Shown: positions 32,901 through 40,806 of the stretch, piece by piece
Numbering within the stretch: position 1 is the stretch's first letter
Layout of the letters: each line of letters starts with the position of its first letter
Assembly (NCBI GenBank): GCA_024707075.1
Contig: JANQAK010000005.1
Location: 165,362 to 224,474 of the forward strand
Source: Afipia sp.
Lineage (GTDB): Bacteria > Pseudomonadota > Alphaproteobacteria > Rhizobiales > Xanthobacteraceae
Length of the DNA: 59,113 nt
Direction: 5' to 3'
Made by a program: the position numbers and the translations under genes
Notes under the pieces: model-generated
What the model was told of the DNA's origin: nothing
Seen by the model: the letters and a program-made list of their open reading frames with translations, nothing else
Database searches by the model: none

Positions 32901-34271
32901 AACCGGCGCCTCCGCGTACATTATCTATTAGAACCGGGATGGAAGGCCGACGCCGCGATCCAGGGGCTCGGCCGTACAAACCGCACCAACCAGGCGCAGC
33001 CGCCGCTGTTCCGGCCGATTGCGACGAACGTGAAGGCCGAAAAGCGCTTCCTCTCGACCATCGCGCGGCGTCTCGACACGCTGGGCGCCATCACCAAGGG
33101 TCAGCGCCAGACCGGCGGGCAGGGCCTCTTCCGCGCCGAGGACAATCTCGAAAGCCATTACGCGCGCGATGCGCTGCGCCAACTCTATGTCCTGCTCGTC
33201 ACCGGCAAGGTCGCGGGCTGTCCGCTTCAAGCGTTCCAAGATGCGACCGGATTGAAGCTGACGGACTCGGGCGGCATCAAGGACGATCTGCCGCCGATCA
33301 CCACGTTCCTCAATCGCCTACTGGCGCTGACCATCGACCTGCAGAACATCCTGTTCACGGCGTTCGAGCAATTGCTGACCGTTCGCATCGAGGGTGCGAT
33401 CGCCAGTGGCACCTACGATGTCGGACTGGAGACGCTGCGGGCCGAGAGCTTCACTGTTACTGCTCGTGAGGCGATCTATACCCATCCCGGCACGTCCGCC
33501 GAAACCCGGCTGCTGACCGTCATCCAGCGCGAGCGCAATCGGCCGATCCCGCTCGATGAGGCGCTTGAGCGTTTGTCCGACCCGCGCGCTTTGCTGTTGG
33601 TCAACACCCAGTCGGGCCGAGCCGCCGTGCAAGTGCCGGCGCGCAGCGTGATGCTCGACGACGGCGAGGTCGAACGCCGTATCCGGCTGATCCGCCCGAT
33701 GGAGCACACCGCGATGCCCTTGGCGGCAATGCCGCAGACCCATTGGCAGGAAGCCAACCGCGACGGCTTTGCTCGGGCCTGGCAGGCCGAAGTCGCCGAG
33801 GTTTCGCCGTTCACAGACAGCGAGATTCATATTGTCGCCGGTCTGTTGCTGCCGATCTGGAAGCGTCTCCCGAACGAGTCGACGCGGGTCTATCGGCTTC
33901 AGACCGACACCGGTGAGCGCATCATCGGCCGCAAGGTCTCGCCGGCCTGGGTCGCCAGTGCTTTGGAGGCGGGGACTTCAACGTTATCTCCGGACGCCGC
34001 CTTCACCGCGCTGATGGACGGCAAGACCGTTCTTGATCTCACCGAAGGCCTTCAGCTTCGGCGCGCGCGCGTGATGGGCGCCAACCGCATCGAGCTGTGC
34101 GGCTTCACCGATCTCATGCGCGATCGGCTGCGCGCCTATGGCCTGTTCAGCGAGATCATCTCCTGGAAGCTGCGGTTCTTCGTTCCGGTCAATGCGACCG
34201 GGCCGGAGATCCTTGCCAAGGTGCTGGAGCGCTACCCGATTGCCCGTATCGCCGATCGGGCGGCCGCGTGA
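29928..34271 (+). CDS. strawberry-notch-like helicase fused to an N6-methyltransferase-like domain
   Basis: 1447 residues, intact. The N-terminal third has a methyltransferase fold with Pro-Ser-Ala-Gly-Thr-Gly-Leu-Leu (motif I) and Met-Asn-Pro-Pro-Phe (about 214-218, motif IV). The helicase part has Asp-Gly-Thr-Gly-Ala-Gly-Lys-Gly (about 503-510, Walker A), Asp-Glu-Ser-His (about 612), Ser-Ala-Thr-Gly-Ala and Gln-Gly-Leu-Gly-Arg-Thr-Asn-Arg (about 1012, motif VI). It is the usual large strawberry-notch protein of conjugative elements, possibly protecting or remodelling transferred DNA. Its activity has not been shown here. The toprim gene starts 1 bp after its stop. Confidence 0.9.
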   Translation: MTISSTSVAAIAAARSPALPADPATRIAAAARLILPHLERGQRIDAANLRAAMYAACGGTDSEGVWDWKSAYDTCEAATVLFLRKFTPALRARAASPAAMLPMLAKVAGLLPTHTRRSEESEAFQQFSTPIPLGLAASIAAAITPSEIVLEPSAGTGLLAILAELSGASLVLNELADARASLLSLLFPAVPVTRFDAAHIDDHLDAGITPSVVLMNPPFSAVAHVDRRMADAALRHISSALARLADGGRLVAITGANCAPDSPVWRDAFVGLQERGRIVFSAAIDGAVYARHGTTMDTRLTVIDKRTADDPTAFPASPGLAPDVATLLGWIAERVPPRLPITAPLASPIIVRSVAPRTSRPVVSRPSSIPATVPEPKAIELAYEVIDWKPVEGGGISDALYEEYGLQSIRIPGACAHPTKLVQSAAMASVAPPQPSYRPHLLANTASDGLLSDAQLESVIYAGEAHTRFLAGSWTVDETWDIVSAASDDAEHAVRFRCGWFLGDGTGAGKGRQAAGIVLDNWLKGRRRAVWISKSDKLIEDAQRDWSALGMERLLITPLSRFRQGTPIRLEQGVLFTTYATLRSDARDEKVSRVRQIVEWLGADFDGVIIFDESHAMQNAAGGKGERGDVAASQQGRAGLRLQHALSNARVVYVSATGATTVHNLAYAQRLGLWGGEDFPFATRAEFVEAIEAGGVAAMEVLARDLKALGLYAARSLSYDGVEYELVEHKLTDEQIRIYDAYAGAFSVIHNNLDAAMKAANITGATGTLNAQAKSAARSAFESAKQRFFNHLITAMKTPSLIASVERDLKAGHAAVIQIVSTGEALMERRLAEIPTEEWGDVQVDITPREYVLDYLAHSFPTQLYEPFTTSEGDLSSRPVFRDGQPVQCRDAVARRERLIEKLASLSPVHGALDQIVQRFGTDMVAEVTGRSRRIVRKRGGDGIDRLVVENRAGSANLGETQAFMDDVKRILVFSDAGGTGRSYHAELSARNRRLRVHYLLEPGWKADAAIQGLGRTNRTNQAQPPLFRPIATNVKAEKRFLSTIARRLDTLGAITKGQRQTGGQGLFRAEDNLESHYARDALRQLYVLLVTGKVAGCPLQAFQDATGLKLTDSGGIKDDLPPITTFLNRLLALTIDLQNILFTAFEQLLTVRIEGAIASGTYDVGLETLRAESFTVTAREAIYTHPGTSAETRLLTVIQRERNRPIPLDEALERLSDPRALLLVNTQSGRAAVQVPARSVMLDDGEVERRIRLIRPMEHTAMPLAAMPQTHWQEANRDGFARAWQAEVAEVSPFTDSEIHIVAGLLLPIWKRLPNESTRVYRLQTDTGERIIGRKVSPAWVASALEAGTSTLSPDAAFTALMDGKTVLDLTEGLQLRRARVMGANRIELCGFTDLMRDRLRAYGLFSEIISWKLRFFVPVNATGPEILAKVLERYPIARIADRAAA

Positions 34272-34272
34272 C

Positions 34273-35328
34273 ATGGCGCATGATGCCGCAGAGCTGGCGC
34301 ATCGGCTCGCGCGCGAGGCCGAAGCGGTGTGCCGACATTATCTTTCCCACGGGTGCCGGGTCGGAAACTACTGGCAGGTCGGCGACGCCAAGAATACGAA
34401 GGGCCGCTCGATGTTCGTGCGGCTCACCGGCGACCCGTCCGGCAAACGCCGCCCCGGAAAATGGACCGACGCGGCGACCGGCGAACACGGCGACTTGCTC
34501 GACGTCATCCGCGAAACCTGCGGCCTGGTCGATTTCCACGATGTGGCCGAGGAGGCGCGACGCTTCCTCAGTCTGCCACGGCCCGAGCCGAGGCCCGGAA
34601 GCCCTCATCGCTCATCGCCGGCACCGATGGGCTCACCGGAATCGGCCCGTCGGCTTATTGCGATATCAAGGCCGATCGGTGGCACTCTCGTGGAGTTCTA
34701 TTTGCGCCATCGCGGTATCACCCGTCTGAATGAGGTCAGCGCACTGCGATTCCACCCGCGTTGCTATTATCGCCCCGATGCTGACGCGCCGACGCAGACC
34801 TGGCCGGCGATGATCGCTGCCGTGACCAATCTCGAAGGCCACATCACCGGCGCACATCGCACCTGGCTCGACCCGTCGGGCCGAGATAAGGCGCCGATCG
34901 ACACGCCGCGTCGTGCGATGGGCCATCTCCTGGGCAACGCCGTCCGCTTCGGTGTCGCCGATGACGTCGTCGCGGCAGGCGAGGGCATCGAGACCATGTT
35001 GTCGCTTCGCTGCGTCATGCCGACCTTGCCGATGAATGCAGCCCTCTCGGCCGCGCATCTCGCCGCCATCCTGTTTCCGGTGACGCTGCGCCGTCTCTAT
35101 ATCGTGCGTGATGACGATCCGGCGGGCGATAGCGCGATGGAGAGCTTGAGTGCACGAGCACAGACGGCTGGGATCGAGGCGATCACGCTGTCGCCACGCT
35201 GCGGCGATTTTAATGGAGATCTGCGGCGTCTCGGCATCGATACGTTGCGGGCGGCGTTGCGGGTGCAGATCGTCCCTGAGGACGTTGGCCGCTTCTTGCA
35301 TCCGGACGTCAGCGCCGGGACGAGGTGA
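34273..35328 (+). CDS. toprim domain protein (DUF7146-type)
   Basis: 351 residues. The N-terminal part resembles a primase-like zinc-poor domain (Trp-Gln-Val-Gly-Asp, Arg-Pro-Gly-Lys-Trp-Thr-Asp). The toprim domain shows Gly-Glu-Gly-Ile-Glu-Thr-Met-Leu-Ser (catalytic Glu) and Asp-Asp-Asp-Pro-Ala-Gly-Asp. It may prime complementary-strand synthesis after transfer. It follows the helicase with a 1-bp gap, so the two are probably co-translated. Confidence 0.85.
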   Translation: MAHDAAELAHRLAREAEAVCRHYLSHGCRVGNYWQVGDAKNTKGRSMFVRLTGDPSGKRRPGKWTDAATGEHGDLLDVIRETCGLVDFHDVAEEARRFLSLPRPEPRPGSPHRSSPAPMGSPESARRLIAISRPIGGTLVEFYLRHRGITRLNEVSALRFHPRCYYRPDADAPTQTWPAMIAAVTNLEGHITGAHRTWLDPSGRDKAPIDTPRRAMGHLLGNAVRFGVADDVVAAGEGIETMLSLRCVMPTLPMNAALSAAHLAAILFPVTLRRLYIVRDDDPAGDSAMESLSARAQTAGIEAITLSPRCGDFNGDLRRLGIDTLRAALRVQIVPEDVGRFLHPDVSAGTR

Positions 35329-35455
35329 GGCAAGCGGCGTTCCGATCATGCACCGCCTTCGGTCTTGGCGTCTCATCGTGTCGGAGAGGTCCGCGTCCCC
35401 GGCCTTCTGAGAGGGCGATCGAGCCGTCAAACGGTCCGGCCCCGCAATGGCGGAT

Positions 35456-35646
35456 GGCCGACTATTTTCCGTCGGCGGGCAAGCCCGCCTTTACATCGCG
35501 AGACAAAATAGTCGGCCCCCACCATCCTCCGCTGCGCTCCGGCCGCTTCCGCTTCGCTTCAGCGGTGCAGGTCCGGCCCGCCCGACGGCTTTCGTCGCCA
35601 CGAAGGCCGCGATGGACGCGGCCGATCCGAGCACAAGGAAGCCGCC
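35456..35646 (+). promoter_or_regulatory. compound leader, family 2, copy A (before DUF2493)
   Basis: Outer perfect 13-bp stem GGCCGACTATTTT (35456-35468) / AAAATAGTCGGCC (35505-35517). Inside it lie a GGCGGGC-AA-GCCCGCC hairpin and an ATCGCG-x-x-AGACA segment, and after it TCCTCCGCTGCGCTCCGG and CCGCGATGGACGCGGC. It ends at the next start codon. Copy B has the same order with different stem bases. Confidence 0.7.
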
Positions 35647-36597
35647 ATGACGACCGACGACGACACCACCGGCTACGAGCCGCCGCAGGCATCATCCCCG
35701 ACCGATCACCTGCTGACCGAACTCCAGCTCCACGGCCACCGGCCGTTCCAGGACGAACCCGATCCACGCCCGCTGCCCGACCCCCGCATTGCCGCTGGCG
35801 CCGTCGCCGACATCTTCGACGCCCTCATCGTCAGCCTCGATGACACCCGGCTCGAACCCGACCTCGACGACCTCTTGTGGTCGACCGTCAATCTATTCCA
35901 TCGCGCGACGATGCGGATCGCACGCCACCTCGACGATAACGAGCAGGCGCAAAGGCGCGGCCAGCGCGAACAGGACGGTTCCGAGGTGCGGTCGGTCGAA
36001 CTGGAACGGCTCATCGCCGAGGGCATGACACTCAGCGAGCGTCGCAACGCCATGGAGTTCTTTCGCGACCATGCCGCCGAACACTACGAACGGCGTACCC
36101 ACACGGCCTGGCGCCCGCGGTCCGGGTCGATGGTCAACCACCGCGCGCTCACGGCGGCCATGATCGACAGCCGCGATTACCTCGCCGCCAAGCGCCGAGC
36201 CGAGACCGAGGTGATGCTGCCGCCCGGACCGAAGGTGGCCTTCAGCGGCGGCCTCGACTTCAACGATCACCGCCTGATCTGGGACGTGCTCGACAAGATC
36301 CGCAGCAAACACGCCGACATGGTGCTGCTGCACGGCGGGTCGCCAAAAGGCGCCGAGCTGATCGCGTCCAAATGGGCCGACAATCGCAAAGTGCCACAGA
36401 TCGCCTTCAAGCCGGACTGGACGCGGCACGCCAAAGCCGCACCATTCAAGCGCAACGATGCGATGCTCGACGTGCTGCCGATCGGAGTCCTTGTATTCCC
36501 CGGCACCGGTATCCAGGAGAATCTCGCCGACAAGGCACGAAAGCTCGGCATCCCGGTCTGGAAATTCGGCACGAAGCCTGAGAAGGGAGGCGCGTAA
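35647..36597 (+). CDS. DUF2493 (SLOG-like) protein
   Basis: 316 residues. The N-terminal 180 are charged and helical. The C-terminal DUF2493/YspA-like domain carries Lys-Val-Ala-Phe-Ser-Gly-Gly, Leu-His-Gly-Gly-Ser-Pro-Lys-Gly-Ala-Glu and Val-Phe-Pro-Gly-Thr-Gly-Ile, the Rossmann-like nucleotide-binding loops of the SLOG fold. It may sense or bind a nucleotide-derived ligand. Standard on ICEs of this group. ATG 35647 follows the compound leader. Confidence 0.85.
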   Translation: MTTDDDTTGYEPPQASSPTDHLLTELQLHGHRPFQDEPDPRPLPDPRIAAGAVADIFDALIVSLDDTRLEPDLDDLLWSTVNLFHRATMRIARHLDDNEQAQRRGQREQDGSEVRSVELERLIAEGMTLSERRNAMEFFRDHAAEHYERRTHTAWRPRSGSMVNHRALTAAMIDSRDYLAAKRRAETEVMLPPGPKVAFSGGLDFNDHRLIWDVLDKIRSKHADMVLLHGGSPKGAELIASKWADNRKVPQIAFKPDWTRHAKAAPFKRNDAMLDVLPIGVLVFPGTGIQENLADKARKLGIPVWKFGTKPEKGGA

Positions 36598-36758
36598 GCG
36601 TCGCTACCTCTTCAGCGAATTTCAAACACGATGCGGCGCATTGAAACGCGCCGCAGAATTTCTGCCGCCACAACGGATCAATTTCGCTATAGTTCGACTT
36701 GCGCCGTGGTGGTGGTGGAAGGCGCGACCCTTGCACTCTTGTGACAGGATAAACCACC

Positions 36759-37226
36759 ATGATCGCCATCGGCATCGTTCTCAATCTCGTCGGACTCGGC
36801 GTGTTCTGCTGGCTGTTGTTCACGCTGGCCGTTTATGCCTTGCCGTTTTTTGTCGCCGTCACCGCCGGGCTCTTCGCCTATCATAATGGAGCAGGTTCGC
36901 TCGGCGCCATCGCGCTCGCTCTCCTTACCGGCGGCGCGACCCTCGCAGCGGCGCAGATCGCCTTCACGCTGGTCCGGGCGCCGTTCCTCCGTTTCGTCCT
37001 TACGGTGCTGTTCGCGGGACCGGCCGCGGTCGCCGGGTTCTACGCGACGCACGGCCTTGCCGCGTTCACGACACCTTCGGAGATGTGGCAGAACATCTTT
37101 GCCGTCGTCGGCGCGATAGTCATCGGTGCGACCGCCTGGCTGCGGCTGGCCGATGCCCCGCTCGACGGCGGAACATCGCGAGCGGATCGGGACGTCGTCC
37201 GGCGCCGCGGTCTGACCTCGACCTGA
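36759..37226 (+). CDS. ICE-associated membrane protein
   Basis: 155 residues with four predicted transmembrane segments in the first 125 residues and an Arg/Asp-rich cytoplasmic tail (Arg-Ala-Asp-Arg-Asp-Val-Val-Arg-Arg-Arg). No family name can be given. It lies alone between DUF2493 and DUF736. A long gap follows (37227-37585) that shows no gene before leader B. Confidence 0.65.
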   Translation: MIAIGIVLNLVGLGVFCWLLFTLAVYALPFFVAVTAGLFAYHNGAGSLGAIALALLTGGATLAAAQIAFTLVRAPFLRFVLTVLFAGPAAVAGFYATHGLAAFTTPSEMWQNIFAVVGAIVIGATAWLRLADAPLDGGTSRADRDVVRRRGLTST

Positions 37227-37585
37227 GGCGGCCCGCCGCCCGTCGCCAGATTCACGTCTCCCGAAGCGTTGCCGCATGCGCGCGCATTGACCTCGGACGG
37301 ATTGCGTTTCGCGGATGAGCTGATGCCAGTATGCCGATGGTTGGCCGACACCGCCGCGGCCCGGTGCATTCGATAGGCCGTGTTGGAGAGACGGGCGAAC
37401 AACGGCCCGGACGTCGACGACACTATGCCGGATCGCCAAATGTTCATGTGGTGAGGCGCACGGTCGCGGGTTTTTTCTCCTTGCAAGGCTCTGTCATGCC
37501 GAGCGCGGGTCATCGGGTCTCTACGATGGCCTGATCTGGCCGAACGACGGCTGCGCCTCGATCGCCTAGCTGCAACGCCGTCGTT

Positions 37586-37767
37586 CAACTTTCTTCCCCT
37601 GGCGGCTACGCCGCCATTCCTCGCGCAAGACAAGAAAGTTGCCCGCCTGGCGTCCTCCGCTGCGCTTCGGTCCGAAGACGGATGCAGCGCCGATCGCCTC
37701 CGGCCTGTCGATCGCCATCGAGACCGCGATGGTCGCGGCTCGGAAACAGAGAGCAAGGAGAACTACC
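37586..37767 (+). promoter_or_regulatory. compound leader, family 2, copy B (before DUF736)
   Basis: Outer 10-bp stem CAACTTTCTT (37586-37595) / AAGAAAGTTG (37632-37641). Inside are TGGCGGC-TAC-GCCGCCA and a CTCGCG-x-x-AGACA segment, followed by GTCCTCCGCTGCGCTTCGG and CCGCGATGGTCGCGGC. The layout and single-stranded motifs match copy A while both outer and inner stems differ, so pairing is conserved more than sequence. Confidence 0.7.
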
Positions 37768-38103
37768 ATGGCGAACATCGGCACCTTCACCAAGAACGAA
37801 GCTGGCGCTTTCATCGGCGAAATCGTCACGCTCAGCTTCCAGGCCAAGAACGTCCGCCTCGTTCCCGAGACCAACCGGGCCAACGAGAACGCTCCGAGCC
37901 ACCGCGCCTATGTCGGCCGTGCCGAAATCGGTGCCGCCTGGCCCAAGCGCTCCGCGGAACAGCGCGACTACCTCTCGGTCAAGCTCGACGATCCGAGCTT
38001 CAACGCTCCGATCTACGCGAACCTTTTCGACGACGAAGAGGGCGGTAGCTACACCCTGATCTGGTCGCGCCCGCAGAAGGCTCGCACGGCTTCCGCCGAT
38101 TAA
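37768..38103 (+). CDS. DUF736 family protein
   Basis: 111 residues: Met-Ala-Asn-Ile-Gly-Thr-Phe-Thr-Lys, Asn-Ala-Pro-x-His-Arg, Glu-Ile-Gly-Ala-Ala-Trp, Leu-Asp-Asp-Pro-Ser-Phe-Asn-Ala-Pro-Ile-Tyr-Ala-Asn-Leu, and a terminal Leu-Ile-Trp-Ser-Arg. The beta-rich fold is typical of ICE-encoded DUF736. It lies after the compound leader, with AAGGAG as ribosome binding site. A second paralogue is at 41972. Confidence 0.9.
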   Translation: MANIGTFTKNEAGAFIGEIVTLSFQAKNVRLVPETNRANENAPSHRAYVGRAEIGAAWPKRSAEQRDYLSVKLDDPSFNAPIYANLFDDEEGGSYTLIWSRPQKARTASAD

Positions 38104-38116
38104 TCGATCCGCTCTC

Positions 38117-38144
38117 AGATGCCCCGCCGCGAGGCGGGGCATCT
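38117..38144. terminator. 12-bp hairpin with GCGA tetraloop
   Basis: AGATGCCCCGCC-gcga-GGCGGGGCATCT, 13 bp after the DUF736 stop. A stable stem with a GNRA loop but no U tract. Probably a terminator or 3'-end protector. Confidence 0.6.
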
Positions 38145-38219
38145 CGCGCGCTCAAGGCGTCGCCGATCGACCGCGCGAAGCACGCGCGGCGAGGGCGTCC
38201 ATCTCCAAAAGGGAAATTA

Positions 38220-38429
38220 CTACGCGGCCGCCCGCGCCGACGGGTCGCGCCGCGTATCCACGCCCGTCTGAAAAACATGATCGCAAGCGTCACAGTGCCA
38301 GTGCAACGTGATACGATCCGCGCAGACGAAGGCAGCATGCTCGGCCGCGAACAGCGTCTCCCCACAAACCGGGCAATCCCGAAACCCCATGAAGCGCGCA
38401 AATGTTCGCAGGCGAGAATCGGTCGTCAT
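38220..38429 (-). CDS. small zinc-ribbon protein
   Basis: 69 residues with two Cys pairs, Cys-Pro-Val-Cys-Gly and Cys-Asp-Ala-Cys-Asp-His, separated by about 25 residues: a zinc ribbon. The ATG at 38429 is chosen because it opens the compact domain. Role unknown; it may bind nucleic acid. Divergent from and unrelated to the neighbouring DUF736 gene. Confidence 0.65.
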   Translation of the reverse strand: MTTDSRLRTFARFMGFRDCPVCGETLFAAEHAAFVCADRITLHWHCDACDHVFQTGVDTRRDPSARAAA

Positions 38430-38622
38430 CGGCACCTGTTCCTCCGTGCACCGCATAAGCGCTCGGTGTGAAGACGACATGACCGACAAGGGCGAGCTTT
38501 AAGGTCTCTTTGCGGCACACATATTCGGGCGAATGATGTCTTCGCAGCCGCAGCAAATCGCGGGGTGCACTCTCCGCCACGCGATGTGATCTTGAGACCA
38601 GAACTGATGCGATGCCGCCGGA

Positions 38623-38856
38623 TCAGGACTTGCCGCGCGAGGGCTTCGACGCGCGCCGTAGCAACACGTCCGGCTCGACACCGAGCACTGTGGCCAATTT
38701 ACCAACCATGTCGATGGTCGCGGCGTAAACGCCGCGTTCGAGCGAACTGATATAGGTGCGGTCGACGTCCGCTTCATGCGCCAACGCCTCCTGCGACAGC
38801 CCCTTGGCGTGCCGGGTCCGGCGCAGGTTGCGAGCGAATACCTCCCGAATCTCCAT
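38623..38856 (-). CDS. XRE-family regulator, QseC-like
   Basis: 77 residues, almost entirely an HTH: Arg-Asn-Leu-Arg-Arg-Thr-Arg, Leu-Ser-Gln-Glu-Ala-Leu-Ala-His-Glu-Ala-Asp-Val-Asp-Arg-Thr-Tyr-Ile-Ser-Ser-Leu-Glu-Arg-Gly. It is divergent from a small DUF2285-like gene, the arrangement of qseC-qseM in ICEMlSymR7A, where QseC represses the antiactivator qseM. The name is by synteny, not by sequence identity. Confidence 0.75.
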   Translation of the reverse strand: MEIREVFARNLRRTRHAKGLSQEALAHEADVDRTYISSLERGVYAATIDMVGKLATVLGVEPDVLLRRASKPSRGKS

Positions 38857-38892
38857 TCGAAAAGTGTTCGTCTTGTAGGGTATTTCACTACG

Positions 38893-38902
38893 GAGTATAC
38901 TC
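38893..38902. promoter_or_regulatory. palindrome between the divergent regulator genes
   Basis: GAGTATACTC, perfectly symmetric, beside a GTAG/CTAC pair at 38877-38892, 37 bp before the XRE start. A likely operator of the XRE regulator. The rest of the intergenic region to 39090 shows no clear promoter. Confidence 0.5.
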
Positions 38903-39090
38903 GACAAACCGATCCTGCTTGCCCCTCGAAGTCCGATAGAGTTCGGGGCCCTTGCCGGACGGATCGCCTGAAGAAACGGGTCAAAAGCCGAGTAATCTGT
39001 TAATTGTCCAACAACTGTCATCGATCCGCAGCAAGAGCGTCGTATTTCGTCGGTCCGATCCGGTTAAACGCTTGGCGCGAGTTCCCGCCA

Positions 39091-39353
39091 TGACCATTGT
39101 TGCTTTTGACGACCATCCACCCGACCTGCCGCATGTCACGCCTTACGACGAGCGGCACCTCAAGACGTATCTTCGGCTTCTTGATGCGGATGAGGAGGGT
39201 GCCGACTGGCGCGAGGTCGTACAGATCATTTTCGGTCTTGATGCGCAACGTGAGCCGGATCGCGCGCGTCACGTGCATGACAGCCATCTTGCACGCGCAA
39301 GATGGATGACGCAGACCGGATACCGGGACTTGCTCAAGCCGCCGTCCCAATGA
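39091..39353 (+). CDS. QseM-like DUF2285-type antiactivator
   Basis: 87 residues with the N-terminal DUF2285-like signature Asp-His-Pro-Pro-Asp-Leu-Pro, Tyr-Asp-x-x-His-Leu-x-Thr-Tyr-Leu-Arg-Leu-Leu-Asp-Ala-Asp, and the conserved end His-Leu-Ala-Arg-Ala-Arg-Trp-Met-Thr. In ICEMlSymR7A, QseM binds TraR and FseA to block excision. The start at ATG 39091 begins the conserved segment. Position next to an XRE regulator and upstream of an fseA-like gene supports the assignment. Confidence 0.7.
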
Positions 39354-39526
39354 TTTGAGCACGCGCAGTTTTCGAAGCACCACGCCTATTCCATCATCTT
39401 TCACTGACCACGGTGTTGCAACACGCGTTGCAGTGGCGGCGACTTCTGCGTGGGACAACGCTTCCAAATACTCGGCGACGGGGAGGGCATGCCTTGCTTG
39501 AGGCTGAGTAACGCTGGAGTGCTCGT

Positions 39527-40304
39527 ATGCCGGATGATGAAAGCTGGCGGTCGCAAGATGCGACCGCCTATCTTGATCGTGTGCAACGCGCGGGTTTCGC
39601 CTGGGAGTTCCTGCGGCGCAACCCTGACTACCGCGAAGACTACGAACACATGAGCCGCGATGCGATGAGCGGCGTCACCATCGTGCTGGAGGCAGCCCTT
39701 GCGCTGTCCCAGCGCTGGGGGTTGAGTTTTCCCGTGCGACCCGAAGCAACGCAGCGACCGGGCACTGGTGTTGTGGGAATTCAATGTGCTTCCGGCTGCG
39801 GTGATACTCACGACGGCGCCGCCGGCGACTGGATCCACAATCACGCTGGATCGGATTCCATCGGCGCCCGCCATGGAACGCGCAGACGGCCGTCACATGC
39901 TGTGGCGGCGGGCGAGCGAGGAACAGCGGATTTGGATTCTTCCCGATACGAACCCGTCGGCTCCGATCGCCGCCGTTATCCCATTCGATATGCACGTGGC
40001 GCAGCGCGTCGAAGCCGTCCTTCACCTCTGGCACAGCCTGACGGATGCCGCGGTGCGCCCGGTTGTCTCGCCGCTGACCGAACAGCAGCGCCGCCGCATG
40101 ATCTTGATGCTGAGGGCACTTGACGGTCATCAGCAACAGGCGACGTATCGCGACCTCGCCGCCACCCTGCTTGATGCCGATGTACGGACCCAAAGCCGGC
40201 GCGACTGGCTGACCTCGTCCTGTCGTTCACAGATCATCCGGCTGGTCAAAGACGCCGTCGGTCGGATGCGGGGCGGCTACCGCGACTTGCTGATCGGCCA
40301 ATAG
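39527..40304 (+). CDS. FseA-like excision activator read through a +1 programmed frameshift
   Basis: Two overlapping frames. The first (ATG 39527) has the DUF6499 block Ala-Gly-Phe-Ala-Trp-Glu-Phe-Leu-Arg-Arg-Asn-Pro-Asp-Tyr-Arg-Glu-Asp-Tyr. The second, one base on, holds the DUF2285 domain from Leu-Trp-Glu-Phe-Asn-Val-Leu-Pro to the stop at 40304. The second frame is closed by TGA at 39723-39725, so the shift must come after that; TTT-CCC-G at 39728-39734 is the best slip site (CCC-N). The product would be 258 residues. ICEMlSymR7A makes FseA from msi172 and msi171 in just this way. An indel error cannot be excluded from one sequence. Confidence 0.75.
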
Positions 40305-40334
40305 CCGCTGCGCATCCATCGCGCCACGCAGAGC

Positions 40335-40375
40335 GTTAGCGCCCGACGAACACAACGCTGTGTTTACGCGCTAGC
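40335..40375. promoter_or_regulatory. nested inverted repeats upstream of the rdfS-like gene
   Basis: GTTAGCGC (40335) with GCGCTAGC (40368-40375), one mismatch, around ACACA-acgc-TGTGT. A plausible binding site for the FseA-like activator or for RdfS. Inference from position. Confidence 0.4.
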
Positions 40376-40510
40376 TTCGCAGCGGCGAGGGGGGATGGAC
40401 ACAAACGACAGCCGCATCTTCGGCATCCTCGTCCACGCCTCAAATTCGCAATCGTGCGCCCGACGCGCCGTCGATCCCCGATGGCGACCGAACCCACACC
40501 GGGCGCATTC

Positions 40511-40804
40511 ATGGCTGACAACCCCGCCAATTCGCAGCAACGCTATTTGCGCACCACCGAGGCGGCCCGGTTCCTCGGCCTGTCGGGTCGCACGCTGGAA
40601 AAGCACCGCACCTACGGTACCGGACCGAGCTATCGGAAGCTCGGCGGCCGTGTCGTTTACGCCCTCGAAGACCTGCAGACCTGGGCCGACATCGGTCTGC
40701 GCCAGTCCACGTCCGATCAAGGCAAGGGCGTCGTCCATGCCGCCAAGCCGGTGAGCGGCTTGGGTCCGCTGGTCGGCGGCCGGCCACCGGTGAGGCGACC
40801 ATAG
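40511..40804 (+). CDS. RdfS-like excisionase (HTH)
   Basis: 97 residues with an AlpA/MerR-like HTH: Tyr-Leu-Arg-Thr-Thr-Glu-Ala-Ala-Arg-Phe-Leu-Gly-Leu-Ser-Gly-Arg-Thr-Leu-Glu-Lys. A C-terminal basic tail ends Arg-Arg-Pro. In ICEMlSymR7A the recombination directionality factor RdfS sits before DUF2840, traF and rlxS, as here. Starts at 40454 and 40481 are possible; 40511 gives the compact domain. It would steer the integrase to excision. Confidence 0.75.
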   Translation: MADNPANSQQRYLRTTEAARFLGLSGRTLEKHRTYGTGPSYRKLGGRVVYALEDLQTWADIGLRQSTSDQGKGVVHAAKPVSGLGPLVGGRPPVRRP

Positions 40805-40806
40805 CC

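Noticed and set aside
35447..35650. 67-residue frame across compound leader A as a leader peptide
   Set aside because: The block shared with copy B falls in a different reading frame there, so conservation is at nucleotide level.
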